Notes under the pieces: model-generated | The model's database searches: none | What the model was told of the DNA's origin: nothing | The model's input: the letters and a program-made list of their open reading frames with translations, nothing else | Part shown: piece after piece, positions 23,501-33,127 of the stretch | How positions within the stretch are numbered: position 1 is the first letter of the stretch | Layout of the letters: each line of letters opens with the position of its first letter | From: Effrenium voratum | Taxonomy: Eukaryota; Sar; Dinophyceae; Suessiales; Symbiodiniaceae | Reading direction: 5' to 3' | Assembly (NCBI GenBank): GCA_963377175.1 | Contig: CAUJNA010001624.1 | Coordinates: forward strand, 932,001 to 996,000 | Length of the DNA stretch: 64,000 nucleotides | Made by a program: the position numbers and the translations under genes

Positions 23501-26500
23501 CCCAATGGTTGCCTAGGCATCCTCAAATCGGATGAATATGTGCATCCAACGGTGAAACTTGCAAAGGGGAGTTGCCTCCCATGGATTTTCCATAGCTGAC
23601 CGGAGGGCTGTTCGAAAGACTTCCTTCCTTTTGGGAAGCCCCCCTTCTGTGATTCAACAGGGGTCACCTCTTGGATGGTTGTCGAGGGAAACCAAACGGA
23701 AACTAGCCACCTGGACGGGTCCCTAATTTTGAGCAACCCCAGTTCAGTGTTGGAAACAACTTCTCTAGAAAGGTCGGGACTTCTCCCCCCTCCCTTTCGG
23801 GGTCTATCTTGCAATCAGCTTCTTCGCGATGTGGCATTGATTGTTGTAAGGCCCTTGTCTGACAGACTCGAAGTGTCCATCGAAGCCCTGCACATTCCTC
23901 CTATTCCCTTCCCTCCTCTTTAAACATCTCCCTTCCCCATGATTCAGTTCAGTTCAAAATTGCCTATCTCACACGAAAAAACCAGAACCCCAGTTGCATA
24001 CCCTCACTCTGTCCCAGGGCCAACCCCAGGGCTGGGCCAACTGGTCAAAAAAACCATGGTTTAAACAACTGCTTCAGCAAATTCCTTTGGCCCCTTCTTG
24101 AAAGGGGGGCGTTAAGGCCTGGTTGTTTAACCCAATTCGAACAAAACACCGCTCAGGCATTAGGATAACGGATAAAGGATCAATTCACCTACCAACTCCT
24201 GAGCGGATGTGTCTCTATCCAACACATGGATTGCTCCATTTTGAGCTTCATGTTCCTCTACCGGCTTTGGGATTGCTCTTTGGGCTTCATGTTCCTCTGG
24301 CTTCATTGGGCTGCCCACAGCCCACTTCCCCGAGGGAGAAGAACCGCCTGGGCAGCGCGCCGTGCCCCCGCGCCAGGCCCCAGATCCGCGCGGCGCTCCG
24401 CGCCACCAGCGGCATGCTGCGCTCGCAGAGGAAGTAGCTCGAGGCGAACCTCGCGGGGAGAAGCGCGGAGAAGCGCGGAGAAGCGCGGAGGTCGGGGTCG
24501 GTTGGTTGGTCGCCGGTTGGGTTGGGGGGAGTAAACCCTGCGGCTCATAAATAAAGAGGGGTTTTACAGGTAGATTCAAAAAAAACTGTTGATGTCTGTG
24601 AGTCGTCGGTGGGGTTGGGTGGAGAAAAAAAAGAAGAAAAAAAAGAGGCCATGGTCGCATGAGTGAAAATAGGTGGCAGAGTTCCTATCATGGCTTTTAC
24701 GGCATGGTTCAGGGTGAAAGTTGGCAGTTCCCCCATGGTTTAGTCATCCCAGAGAATGACATGAAGGCTGCGTTTACCCCGCGGCTTGAACCCCACGGCC
24801 CTCGGCCAAACCCTCGCCCCCTTTGAACCCCATGGTTCGCCCGCGCCAGGGCTGTGGGGGAATGGAATCCACTTCTGTGATACAACAAAAAAGGGCTTCC
24901 CAAAGGCTATTGTGTTCATATAAAGGAGGATTCCCGAAAGTATCACAGAATAGGGGAGAAACCCCTTGATCCCACAACCCTGGTTCGGGCTTCACCCCAT
25001 GGTTTGTTGATGGCAAATGCCGACGGGTTACACCAACTGTGAATGGTTCAGGTGGGGGGGGGTTCCCCATCTCCCCTAAACAATGGTTATGCAGCAGGGA
25101 ATCCACTAAGCGTTCATGCTAACAACGGGGCTCTGTGAAAACATGGCAAGGGGTGAATGCTCTGGAAATACCAATTGTGTCAACGGCAAATCAATCATAC
25201 CAAGGTTCCCGTTGCTTCCCCTTCAAACCCCTGCTCATGACTGGAGAACCCGCCTTCTTGAAAGGCAGAATGTTCTCTACAGTTTGCCTGTTAAACCCAT
25301 GGCTAGCTTCGGCTTGGCGGTTCAAAAACACTTCGAGCAACGTTAGGGCATGAGCCTATCGCTTGCATTATATCTGCGTATTTGTACGCCATTCGGGAAG
25401 CGTTTGGTACCATAGGGGAGCACGTCGGGAAGCCGGCAACCCTCCTTCCCTTTGACCAGCACCGTGGTTGGCCCATGTTGCTCCTTGCTGGCAGATGCTG
25501 AGGGTCTGGTTGTCATGTGGTTTTGTGTCTCTGCCCTCTGGGCTGCGGTTGCAAGGAGCGGTTGCTTGAAGGGTTGGCTCTGGCCGTTTGGGACAGGGGC
25601 GGATAGAGCGTGCCACAGATCCACTGCGCCTTAAAGCCTGTCCCGTTTGAATTCCGTTTCAACCATGACCTTTGCTCCAACTGAACCCTGGCATCTGCCC
25701 CTAAAACTGTCGGAACATCTTTTGACCCGCGGGTGAAAAACACGCAGGGCCAACTCCCCCCCACCCGCGAGCGCTGCCTCCGCAAGAGCTCCGCACAGGC
25801 CTCCAGCTCCGGCGAAAGCTGCAGCAAATGGAACGCCCGGCCTTCGCTTCAGTTGAGCGATGAAACCCCCAATTTGTCCGTGGAGGTCAGCCCTACCATA
25901 AGCACCTGGGTCTTGGGAACTTTTTCGCGCACATCGTCCAAATGACGACTCGAAAAGACTGGCCTGCTGCGAAAGACCCCCAAAAGTGTGTGTTTGCTTA
26001 GGGCCCAGTCCTTCGTTGCAACTAGTGAGTGACCTGCGAGGGAAAGCTCAGCCTTCCCCAGCAGCCAGCGAAACGAACAAAGAATCCGCTGCGAAGCGAC
26101 GGCCCAACGCTGCTTTTCTCTGCCCGGATTCCAAGGACTCAAAGCAAACCAAGTGATCGGACTCCAACCTCTCCCGAGCTGTCCTCGGCAAATTGCCCCC
26201 TTTTTTTTGAAGTCTTGTGCGGGGGGGGGGGGGGGGGAGTATCTTGGCAGTTATGCAACGCCATCGGGACCCGAGCCACGGGCTGGCTCCAACGATCGCG
26301 CAAAGACCGATCTCCCGATCGCGGGGAACCTCCGGCCCCTCGGCGCGGCTCCGGGGACTCGTCCAGGTCGAGGGCGACGCGTGGCCTCGCCTTGCGATGA
26401 CCAACAGCACCCAGCGGCGACCAGACGACACCCGGACACCCGTGGGTTTGTTCTGTGCTTCCCTTAGGGTAAGTACCCGAATTGGTTTGGTGCTTGCCAA

Positions 26501-29500
26501 AAAATAATAATATCTTGGTTGCTTTCTGCTCCCCTGCTAAAAGTTTAACTTTTAGTGGTTTAGTGGAAAACCCATTAGTTGGCAAAAAGTTAAAGTACTA
26601 ACAGCCAAGCAAAATGCACCAAAGATATGTGATGGAAGTGGACTTCTGGGCTTTCAAAAGGATGGTATGGCACCCTTTGTCCAAGAATCAAAATTACCTC
26701 GGAGCGTTCAAAAGGATGGCATCTAGACTTTTAACCCGGCTCCCCTCTAAAGAAAACGAGAACCCTGGATTAAACAAACGCTTTCTAGTTGTGCTTTTGC
26801 GCGTGTCTTCTTTCAAAGGGAGACAAGGGAATTCCAGGGGGAATTCATCAACATCCTACACCGCGCCCTCAATTGGATGGGCTTGACACCCTCAAACAAC
26901 CCTCAATCGTGGTTCACTTGCCGGTTCTAAGGAGATAGTGAGAGAATGACCCCGAACTGAACCATCCCTTCTGCTTTGGTAGGGATCCTCATCCAATTCA
27001 GTCCCCAAGCCCCGAAACTGGCCCCCTACTGAGAATCAGCAACTTCAAACTTCAAACAAACATTGCCACATCCGACTTCAAAAAGAAGAGGGCGTTCGTT
27101 TCCTGAATCCCTCTATCCCCTCAACCCCCCGGTCCAACACACGCAGTCCTCAGTTTAACCACAGTATCTCCCACCAAAGGTCCCATTGCTCAAATACATT
27201 CCCCGGTTTTCACGCCACGCCCGCCGAGGTAATTTCACCTCCAAGTCCTGCCTGCAGCCCGCCGAAGATCTCCCTTGGCTCCTTCAGCTCCGTTGGCCCT
27301 TTTGGAGGGTTGGCCTGGCGAGCCTTCGGCCGAGTCCCCGGTCGGCCGAAGAAAAGCGGCCGTTTTGGGGTGGGCTTAGGGAAACTCTGCACATCCTGCC
27401 AGCCTGCCCTCCGCTTTGAGCATCCCAAGCCATGCTCTGCAAATTCTCCGCCCCCCCCGTGCTCCCCCCCCCCGTGCCCCCCCGCCCGCTTGCCCGCACG
27501 TTCCATGTCCATGTCGCAACCACGGCGAAGAGCTTCGAGCCCCCGCCTCCTGCTTGATACGCACGCTCGGGGAGCATTCCCCAAGCCCCGAAGAGCCGCT
27601 CTCAGCTTTCATCGGTGCGTCGCCCATCGGCGCGTCGCCCATCGAGAGCTCTTTGGATCCCGGCGGTCCAGCTGGCGCGCCATCGGCGCCGACCTTCTCC
27701 CGCTTCACCACGCAAGCAGCGGGCGCCTTAGCCGTGTCCACCCAACAGTATCAGGGCTGCTCGCACCAAAACACGGAAAGAACTGCAAAATCGGAGAGGT
27801 TTCCCATACGGTTTCAATCAGCCTGCTAAAGCCGCAAGTCTGTCGCAAAACAGAAGCCGCACGCATGCAAACAAAAGATGCTCAAAGTCAGCCCGGCGGC
27901 CACAGCCTCGCTTTGGGCCGCGCTCTGGGCCGGGCTTTGGAGCGCCTGCAGCTGCGCCTCCAGCTGCGCCTCCAGCGCCAGCGCAGCACGGGCCCTGCCC
28001 CTTCCGCGGCTTTTCGCCTTCGCCTTGGCCAGGCGCTGCTCGCCGCTGGGGCGGCAGAAGCGGCAGAACCACCGGCCGGCCGGCACCTGAAAGCTGGAAG
28101 CATGTGGGGGCCGCTTTCAAGCGCGTAAGCGAGTTCTGCAACTGGATAAATTGTTCCAAGCACGGTTTCTGGCGGTGGATTCTGTCTTCAGCCTTGTTTA
28201 GCTTCCCTTGCGAATCACCCAGGCCCCGACCCGCGCCTGCCGGCCCAGGCCATCGCAGAAGGTGTGGCTGGCGCCGGGGCAGCGGCCCCGGCGCCCGTCG
28301 CAGAGCAGCAGAAGGTTCGGCTCCCCGGCGCCGCCGCACACGTCGCAGGTGATGTCCTCCGACTCCGAGCCCTGCTGGTCCCGCTCCTGGCCGAGAAAAA
28401 CACGCGCCTGAGGGGCTTTGGCGCGAGTCAGGGCGTCAACACAAAGCAAGCAAATGCCCTTGACACCCCCAGGCCGCCGCCACAGTCGGCGTCAGTCCCG
28501 GACGAATCGCCCGCCTGGACCTCGCAGACCCGGCGCTTGCCGGTGAGCAAGTTGTACTCCCCGAACCGCCGGAACCGGCTCCGGCACTGCGGGCAGGAGT
28601 TCTCCACTTGGGACCAGACCTCGGAACCCGCGGTCCGAAGGAGGCACACACGGCCCCATCCAACTGGATGCGAAGTACTTTAAGGGCTGTTGTACACCGA
28701 AAAAAGAGGAACACTAAAACGAGACGGGGCTCAAGCCAGGCGTGAGTTGGCCACAAACTGTCGGCCATCTTTGGGCACCCGCCTTTTGCGGGCGGCACAG
28801 AAGACTACCGAAGTCCTAACATGGGCTTCTACTTCGGACAACTCAGCCGCTGCGTGCCTTCGAGGGCTCCTTATTGCAGGCAGCGCAGGCAGCTTCCTCT
28901 TGGGGAACTTTACAAGGTGGGTTCTGCCTTGACTTCCCTTTGAACCAACCTGGTTGTTTGTTTACTGTATTTTTTGAAGCCAACTAATCTGGGCTCCGCC
29001 GAACCTGCCTGAATGCAGCGCACGTGGAAGAGGTGCAGGCAGCCTCTGGCTGAGAGTGGCCAGGCGGAAATCTATCACGGGGGCTGCCTCCGAATCCGCG
29101 GGGCACAACATCAAGGGAAACCCCTTCTTTCTGGCAAAAGCAGAAGGATTCACGTCAAACAACCCAGCTTCTGAAAGGCCCCGTGGTTCCATTTCCCTGA
29201 ACCAAACGGAAACTGGCCACGGGGATCTGGGTGGGGCACTAGTTCTGAAGAGCTTCCTGCCCAAAATTCAACTCTCGGCTGCTCAACATGGAGTGTTGGC
29301 CAATCCCAACCCAGAACTCCCCGTTTCGTAAAGGCAAGGACCAAGGATTGCCTTTGAACAGCCCCGTGCACCACTCTGAGACTATCAATGTTTCATTCGC
29401 GCTGGCATAGGTGTCCCTTTTGGGAAAATAGTAAATAGATGGCCCTGGTAGATGATTGAACCACCATGTAAACCAGTGCCATCTATTTTGCTACCAAAAC

Positions 29501-30899
29501 AAACAAAAAGGACACCTATAATGATCGCTGGTTTTAGCCCAAGCCGTCCATGGAGATTTCGTCCCCGCCTTCCAGGGCCGCCACATGCTTGCTCCGCAAG
29601 CGCAGGCGCTCGCTGCAGCGGCTGGCCACCCCCGTGGCCTCAAAAGAACGAAGCAGCGGCCCGGAAATGGCACCCCCAAACCCCAACCCCCCCCCCCCCC
29701 CTGGCCCGAAGCCGTAACCCCCCACCCCCAAACCCCAAACCCCAAACACCCCACCCCCCCGAAACCGTAACCCCCAACCCCCAACCCCCAACCCCCACCC
29801 CACCCCCTTTCCTTTGCGATTTGCAGCGCCCCCGCCATGAATCCGCCCAGCTCCACTGGAGGAAAAGATCCAGCGCCTCCCCGTCGGCATTCAGCTCCAG
29901 CAAGCAGGCGCCGCAGGTGGCGTCCGCCTGCACCGCCAGCTCCGCCGGCAGCTCTGCCATGCGGCTGCAGCGCGGCTCATGGAGAGACAGAGAGAGACCG
30001 CGGGCTCCAAACATCCGGTGGGCTGAAGGGAAACGATGTTGATCCTTGAAGGGGAATTGGAACGGGCTCAACATAAAGGCTTGCTGGCTTGCTGGCTGGC
30101 TGGCTTGCTGGCTTGCTGGCCTGCTGGCTTGCCAGCCTCGCTCAACGCTAAGTGGCTGGGTTCTTCAGCATGGGGAGATCTATATTCCCAATCCATCATC
30201 CGTAGTGGGGCACCACTACAGCAAGGGAAACCACCAGCACCTCGCATAAGGATTGAGGATTGACTTCAGCGCAGAAAGAAATGTGCATTTTCACCTTTGG
30301 TGGGATCACCACAAAGCCCCTCCTACGCTGGAGCCGACTCAGCGGCAGTTTTTGTTCCCCTTTCTTTTTCTGAAAAGAGCCATGCAGCCATCGGTTGCGC
30401 CAAAGCACCGAGTCTGCAAACCAGCTTCGAGACTGCTTAGTACAAGACTAAACTGAACAATTTATGTAGAAAAGGCCCCAGCTTTGACCTACAAAAACTA
30501 AATCCTACGTGTGGGTATGATTTGCTTTTAGGGTACTCCTTTTTGGGGTGGTTTTAGGGGCAACCAAAAGGAAAGGGGGAGAGGGGGTGCCCCAATTTCA
30601 ACACACACACACACACATACGCACAGACACGTTGATCCCTGCACAAGCCCCCTCTGAGGAGTCGCGCGGACCTGAAAATTCGCAGTCTCCGCTGCCGCCG
30701 CGGGGATTTCACGTGAAGTCCACCCCGAATTCCTTGATTCAGGGGAGTACCCGAGGCTTGCCAACCAAGTAGCAAACAGCGAACTGGGAATCCCATTGCA
30801 ACTCCACCTCCGAAACCGCCACGAGCGTTCCCGGAACCACGGAAGAGCGCAAGGCAACGGAGACGCCTCCACGGTGCCGTTCTCCGTGGTCACCACGTC
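20477..30899 (-). CDS. RING-H2 plus PHD finger protein module (multi-exon)
   Basis: The exons build a RING-H2 finger directly followed by a PHD finger, an arrangement known from PHD-and-RING-finger (PHRF1-like) nuclear ubiquitin ligases. RING: TCGACLLEL (C1, C2), SRCSERLRLR, then GCLHLFHVRCIQ (C-x-H-x2-H-x2-C), then VENSCPQC (C7, C8). PHD: ITCDVCGG, then NLLLLCDG, RGRC, GASHTFCDGLGR, then VPAGRWFCRFC. After it come a coiled-coil Ala/Gln segment, a low-complexity exon with two SUMO-type sites (VKRE and IKQE), and further linker exons. The linker stays phase-compatible into the helicase module without a visible stop. Likely chromatin-linked E3 ligase activity; the substrate is unknown. N-terminal exons are uncertain. 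Confidence 0.85.
20550..20910. repeat. Six tandem 60/61-bp units starting CTTACCCTCCCACCAATCAA
   Basis: Units begin at 20550, 20610, 20671, 20731, 20791 and 20851 and differ at few positions. An inverted imperfect copy of the unit start follows at about 20925-20962, so the array looks like an expanded TIR element. It ends 16 bp before the acceptor of exon 20477-20533. Confidence 0.9.
21636..21657 (-). CDS. Microexon RMLELAQ
   Basis: A 22-bp exon between AGGAG|GCGGAT and the GC donor CAG|GCGGGG. The previous exon gives the split Val codon and this exon adds RMLELAQ. A longer exon starting further upstream is possible. Confidence 0.5.
21905..22014. mobile_element. 110-bp element with CTCACTTCCCGAGTT inverted ends
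   Basis: Perfect 15-bp ends at 21905-21919 and 22000-22014. A direct partial duplicate of the left end occurs at about 21855-21869. Confidence 0.75.
22899..22951 (-). CDS. Exon DPCGLRSLRPPSAPLLC
   Basis: A 53-bp exon between GCGAG|GACCCC and the GC donor GT|GCGCTA. Phase 2 at the end. Confidence 0.55.
22985..23145 (+). repeat. ACCCACCAACCCA minisatellite
   Basis: Repeated ACCCACCAACCCAATA-type units between two linker exons. Confidence 0.85.
23178..23253 (-). CDS. Exon LLDAELGCRQLLQVARDSFE
   Basis: Twenty-five codons, helical, ending LFWQQ at a GT donor, CAG|GTGGAT. The phase-2 start joins exactly to the previous exon. Confidence 0.68.
24348..24449 (-). CDS. Exon FASSYFLCERSMPLVARSAA
   Basis: A 102-bp exon with phase 2 at both ends. 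FASSYFLCERSMPLVARSAA continues to ARGHGALP. Acceptor CGCGAG|GTTCGC and GC donor AG|GCGGTT. Clearly coding-like, with no named domain. Confidence 0.68.
25778..25800 (-). CDS. Linker microexon ACAELLR
   Basis: A 23-bp exon between CTGGAG|GCCTGT and the GC donor AG|GCAGCG. The phase-2 end fits the next exon and gives ELLRRFASSYF. It could start earlier, at LSPELE. Confidence 0.58.
26337..26390 (-). CDS. Linker exon ARPRVALDLDESPEPRRG
   Basis: Eighteen codons after CGCAAG|GCGAGG, ending at the GC donor GGG|GCCGGA. Phase 0. An alternative frame exists. Confidence 0.5.
26519..26624 (+). repeat. Dispersed ~110-bp repeat, family A copy 2
   Basis: Same blocks as the copy at 18031, same orientation. 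It lies about 130 bp before the acceptor at 26390. Confidence 0.87.
27252..27323 (-). CDS. Linker exon ARQANPPKGPTELKEPREIF
   Basis: Twenty-four codons between CCGAAG|GCTCGC and the GC donor CTGCAG|GCAGGA. Phase 0. No family match. Confidence 0.58.
27547..27726 (-). CDS. Linker exon with two SUMO-type sites
   Basis: Sixty codons from APAACVVKREK to VRIKQE. The exon contains VKRE and IKQE, both matching the sumoylation consensus, and a short MGDAP duplication. Acceptor CTAAG|GCGCCC and GC donor GAG|GCGGGG. Confidence 0.78.
27907..28086 (-). CDS. PHD exon 2 and coiled coil
   Basis: VPAGRWFCRFCRPSGEQ supplies the last Cys pair of the PHD finger, then a basic stretch and LEAQLEAQLQALQ, a likely coiled coil. 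Sixty codons. GC donor GAG|GCTGTG. Shorter versions ending at internal GC donors are possible. Confidence 0.85.
28237..28386 (-). CDS. PHD exon 1: CDVCGG...CDG...SHTFCDGLGR
   Basis: Fifty codons from ERDQQGSESED through ITCDVCGG, NLLLLCDG, RGRC and HTFCDGLGRQ. Six of the eight zinc ligands of a C4HC3 PHD finger are here. GC donor CAG|GCGCGG. Confidence 0.92.
28515..28619 (-). CDS. RING exon 4: ENSCPQCRSRF
   Basis: Thirty-five codons, VWSQVENSCPQCRSRFRRFG onward, supplying the last Cys pair and a basic tail ending CEVQ. GC donor CAG|GCGGGC. Confidence 0.9.
29009..29043 (-). CDS. RING exon 3: CLHLFHVRCIQ
   Basis: A 35-bp exon giving C-x-H-x2-H-x2-C of a RING-H2 finger. Acceptor CAGAG|GCTGCC and GC donor CAG|GCAGGT. 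Confidence 0.88.
29407..29519. mobile_element. Second copy of the ATAGGTGTCC TIR element
   Basis: 113 bp with the same inverted ends and similar interior (CTATTTT near the right end). Flanks share only a partial repeat (TCGCGCTGG and TCGCTGG). It lies in an intron of the RING module. Confidence 0.8.
29569..29638 (-). CDS. RING exon 2: loop between metal-binding pairs
   Basis: ATGVASRCSERLRLRSKHVA followed by A-L-E and one base. Acceptor TTTGAG|GCCACG and GC donor G|GCGGGG in phase 1, which joins exactly to the next exon. Confidence 0.75.
29680..29815 (+). repeat. CCCCAAA/CCCCAAC simple repeat
   Basis: About 135 bp of C-rich repeats between two RING exons. Confidence 0.9.
29877..29927 (-). 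CDS. RING exon 1: TCGACLLEL
   Basis: ADATCGACLLELNADGE between GTGCAG|GCGGAC and the GC donor GAG|GCGCTG. Supplies the first Cys pair of the RING finger. Confidence 0.8.
30867..30899 (-). CDS. Possible N-terminal exon DVVTTENGTVE
   Basis: Eleven codons, all with good codon use, between CGGGAG|GACGTG and the GC donor GAG|GCGTCT. Phase 0. Its gene membership is inferred from position only. Confidence 0.5.
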
Positions 30900-31461
30900 C
30901 TCCCGGACAGCACATGAAATCAATACAACTTGATGTTGCAAACGTGAAACCTTAAAAACATACAAACATGAACAAACATGAACAAACATGAGACCACAGC
31001 ACGGCCCCAAAAAAGTTGGTTGTTAAATGCGAAGGCTCATGCACTCTACGCTTCTACCTCCAACGCACTTCCCGGCAACCTGCTTCTTCTTGCGTGGGCC
31101 AAAAAACGGAATGCCCGTGAATTTGCCACGCAACCTCAAATCGGAAACTACCCAAATGAAGGTGAACAGCTCGAAACTGTTCTGAGCTTCAAGCGGCTTC
31201 GAGCCGGGAAAACAGTAGCAGCTGCCCTTCTTGCGACTAAGACTGGCCGGCACGGGCAATTTCACTTCAGAAACCTGCACGAGGGTTGACACAACGACCT
31301 TCATCCTACGAGTTTGTCCAAACTTGCCTGGAACCAAGCTGGCCTTGCTCAGCCGAGAGCGGAACTTACCAAATCCCAGGACTTGCGAACCATCGGAGCA
31401 AGGAGGGCACCCATGGCCTCCTACATTGAGTTTCTGAAGGGTTTTGGGCCATGACCAGGGT

Positions 31462-31544
31462 TACCCTCCCACCAACCCTTTCCAAGAGAAAAGTAGTCTA
31501 TCTACAGGGGTCTGTGCACTGCCATGTTAGTTGGTGGGAGGGTA
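31462..31544. mobile_element. 83-bp TIR element with TACCCTCCCACCAAC ends
   Basis: Perfect 15-bp inverted ends at 31462-31476 and 31530-31544. The end sequence matches the unit start of the tandem array at 20550. Confidence 0.8.
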
Positions 31545-31799
31545 GGGGACCAACCGCAGGTATCAAAACACCAGCCATCTCGGACTCAAAGCAAAGTGGC
31601 TTGAACCGATTCAGGTGATAGGGAATCCTGACTTGATTCGTAAGCTGCCTGAATGAATTAAACTGCGTGTTGCACAGCCCAAAAAATATTTCAGGAATGC
31701 CCTACGGGTTTTGGGGTCTTCCCCAAAAAGGAAAGCTTTCGTCCTCCCTAACCCGCTACGAAAGCATCTTCCGTGGGAAGGAGGGGGGGGTCTGTGTCT

Positions 31800-31870
31800 T
31801 TCTTTCGGGGACCCCTTAGAAAGTGTCACTACTATCATAAATTGATTATCATCATCACTACTACTATGAT
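31800..31870. repeat. Short AT-rich ATC/ATT run
   Basis: ATTATCATCATCACTACTAC-type simple sequence. Confidence 0.7.
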
Positions 31871-33127
31871 CATTTGTTACTCTAAAACCTGTGGTTGTTT
31901 CGTTTTTGTCCCTTCAAAGCCAGCAAAAACGACACCCCGGGCTTCCCCCTTCCATGGACAATCCCAGCCACTGCCTCCACCTCTGCATCTGCCTCCATGG
32001 ACGCCTCGCGGAAAAAAAAAATAACCCCAGAATGTGGTGCCCTGGTAAAAGGAAAGGACCTAAAACCCGTCATCTTGTCTGGTGTTTGTTTTTTAAACCG
32101 ATCCTTGCAACTTCTTTTTGGGGTTCTGTGATGGGCGGTATGAAGCCCTACAAGAAACCACCAATAAATCCCTCTAACCAACGCTTCAAAGCAAACTTTT
32201 TTTGGCAGCTGAAGGATGACCTTGAACCCTGTGCCCATGTTTGTGGCAGCCGTGTGCTTATCATATGGAAAATATGAGCATGCCAGTTTCGGTTTCGCCA
32301 TGCCATCGGCTTGTTGGGATGTGATTCGCACGCGTCTGCATTCTGCTGTTTCCACTGGGCCGCCAGCATGCGAACTGTGCTTCACATAAACTTGGCTACC
32401 CTCAGAACGGATAGGGCAACGCTGGCATGGTGGAAACAGCACGCAGCGTTGCTTCTGGATTCTGGACATGTCCAGAATTGTCCTACAGACTCGTAGGTGT
32501 TGAATAGGAATTCCCCACCTTTCATGAGACAAATTAGAAAGCCTCGCGCTATAACCCGTGAGCAACCCGTCAGCTCATTTTGTGCAACCCGTCTCCGCCC
32601 ATCTTCTGAACTGGATACTTCCTGTGACTTAGACAGCGCTCGAATTCGAGGGGTGCGGCGGGGGGGGTGCTCTTGTGTTTTAAGCCTGTGGGCATCCCCA
32701 AGCCAGTGCACCCGAAAATCAACTGAGCTATCTGCCACACAAAGGATTTGTTTTAAGAGTTTGCTGCAAGGTCGCTTTTGACGGGTTGACGCAAACCCAT
32801 TTAGTCTTTTGGATTCGGAATAACTACCAGGTGGCCCCCCCCCTTCCCCCAGAGAGCAAACACGCCCGTTTTCGCCTCAGCCTGTCCACTGTCACCAGGC
32901 CCAGACCTCCCTTGAGGCCCGGGATGTGTTGAATCAATGCCTTGCCAAAGCACGGCCCTTTCGGGGTCTCCCCCTGGTGACATCGAAAATTCGCGCCACC
33001 TTCCCCTGCACAGGGGTCAAAAAGGGGATCATAGCTTGGGCAAAGGCAGCAAAATGAACACAGGCCATCATTCCCCTGCAAGCCAAGCGCCGGCAGGGGC
33101 GCGAAAGCCATTGGCAAAAAAGAGCCA

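Larger units (their letters stand above)
30900..33127. other. No gene recognised
   Basis: Intron or intergenic DNA between the intronless gene and the RING module. It holds the TIR element at 31462 and several poly-A/C runs, with no exon of convincing codon use. Confidence 0.6.

Noticed and set aside
30640..30730. Possible small exon on the minus strand (IPAAAAETANFQVRATP frame)
   Set aside because: Only weak coding signal and ambiguous borders. It may be a small N-terminal exon of the RING module but cannot be supported.
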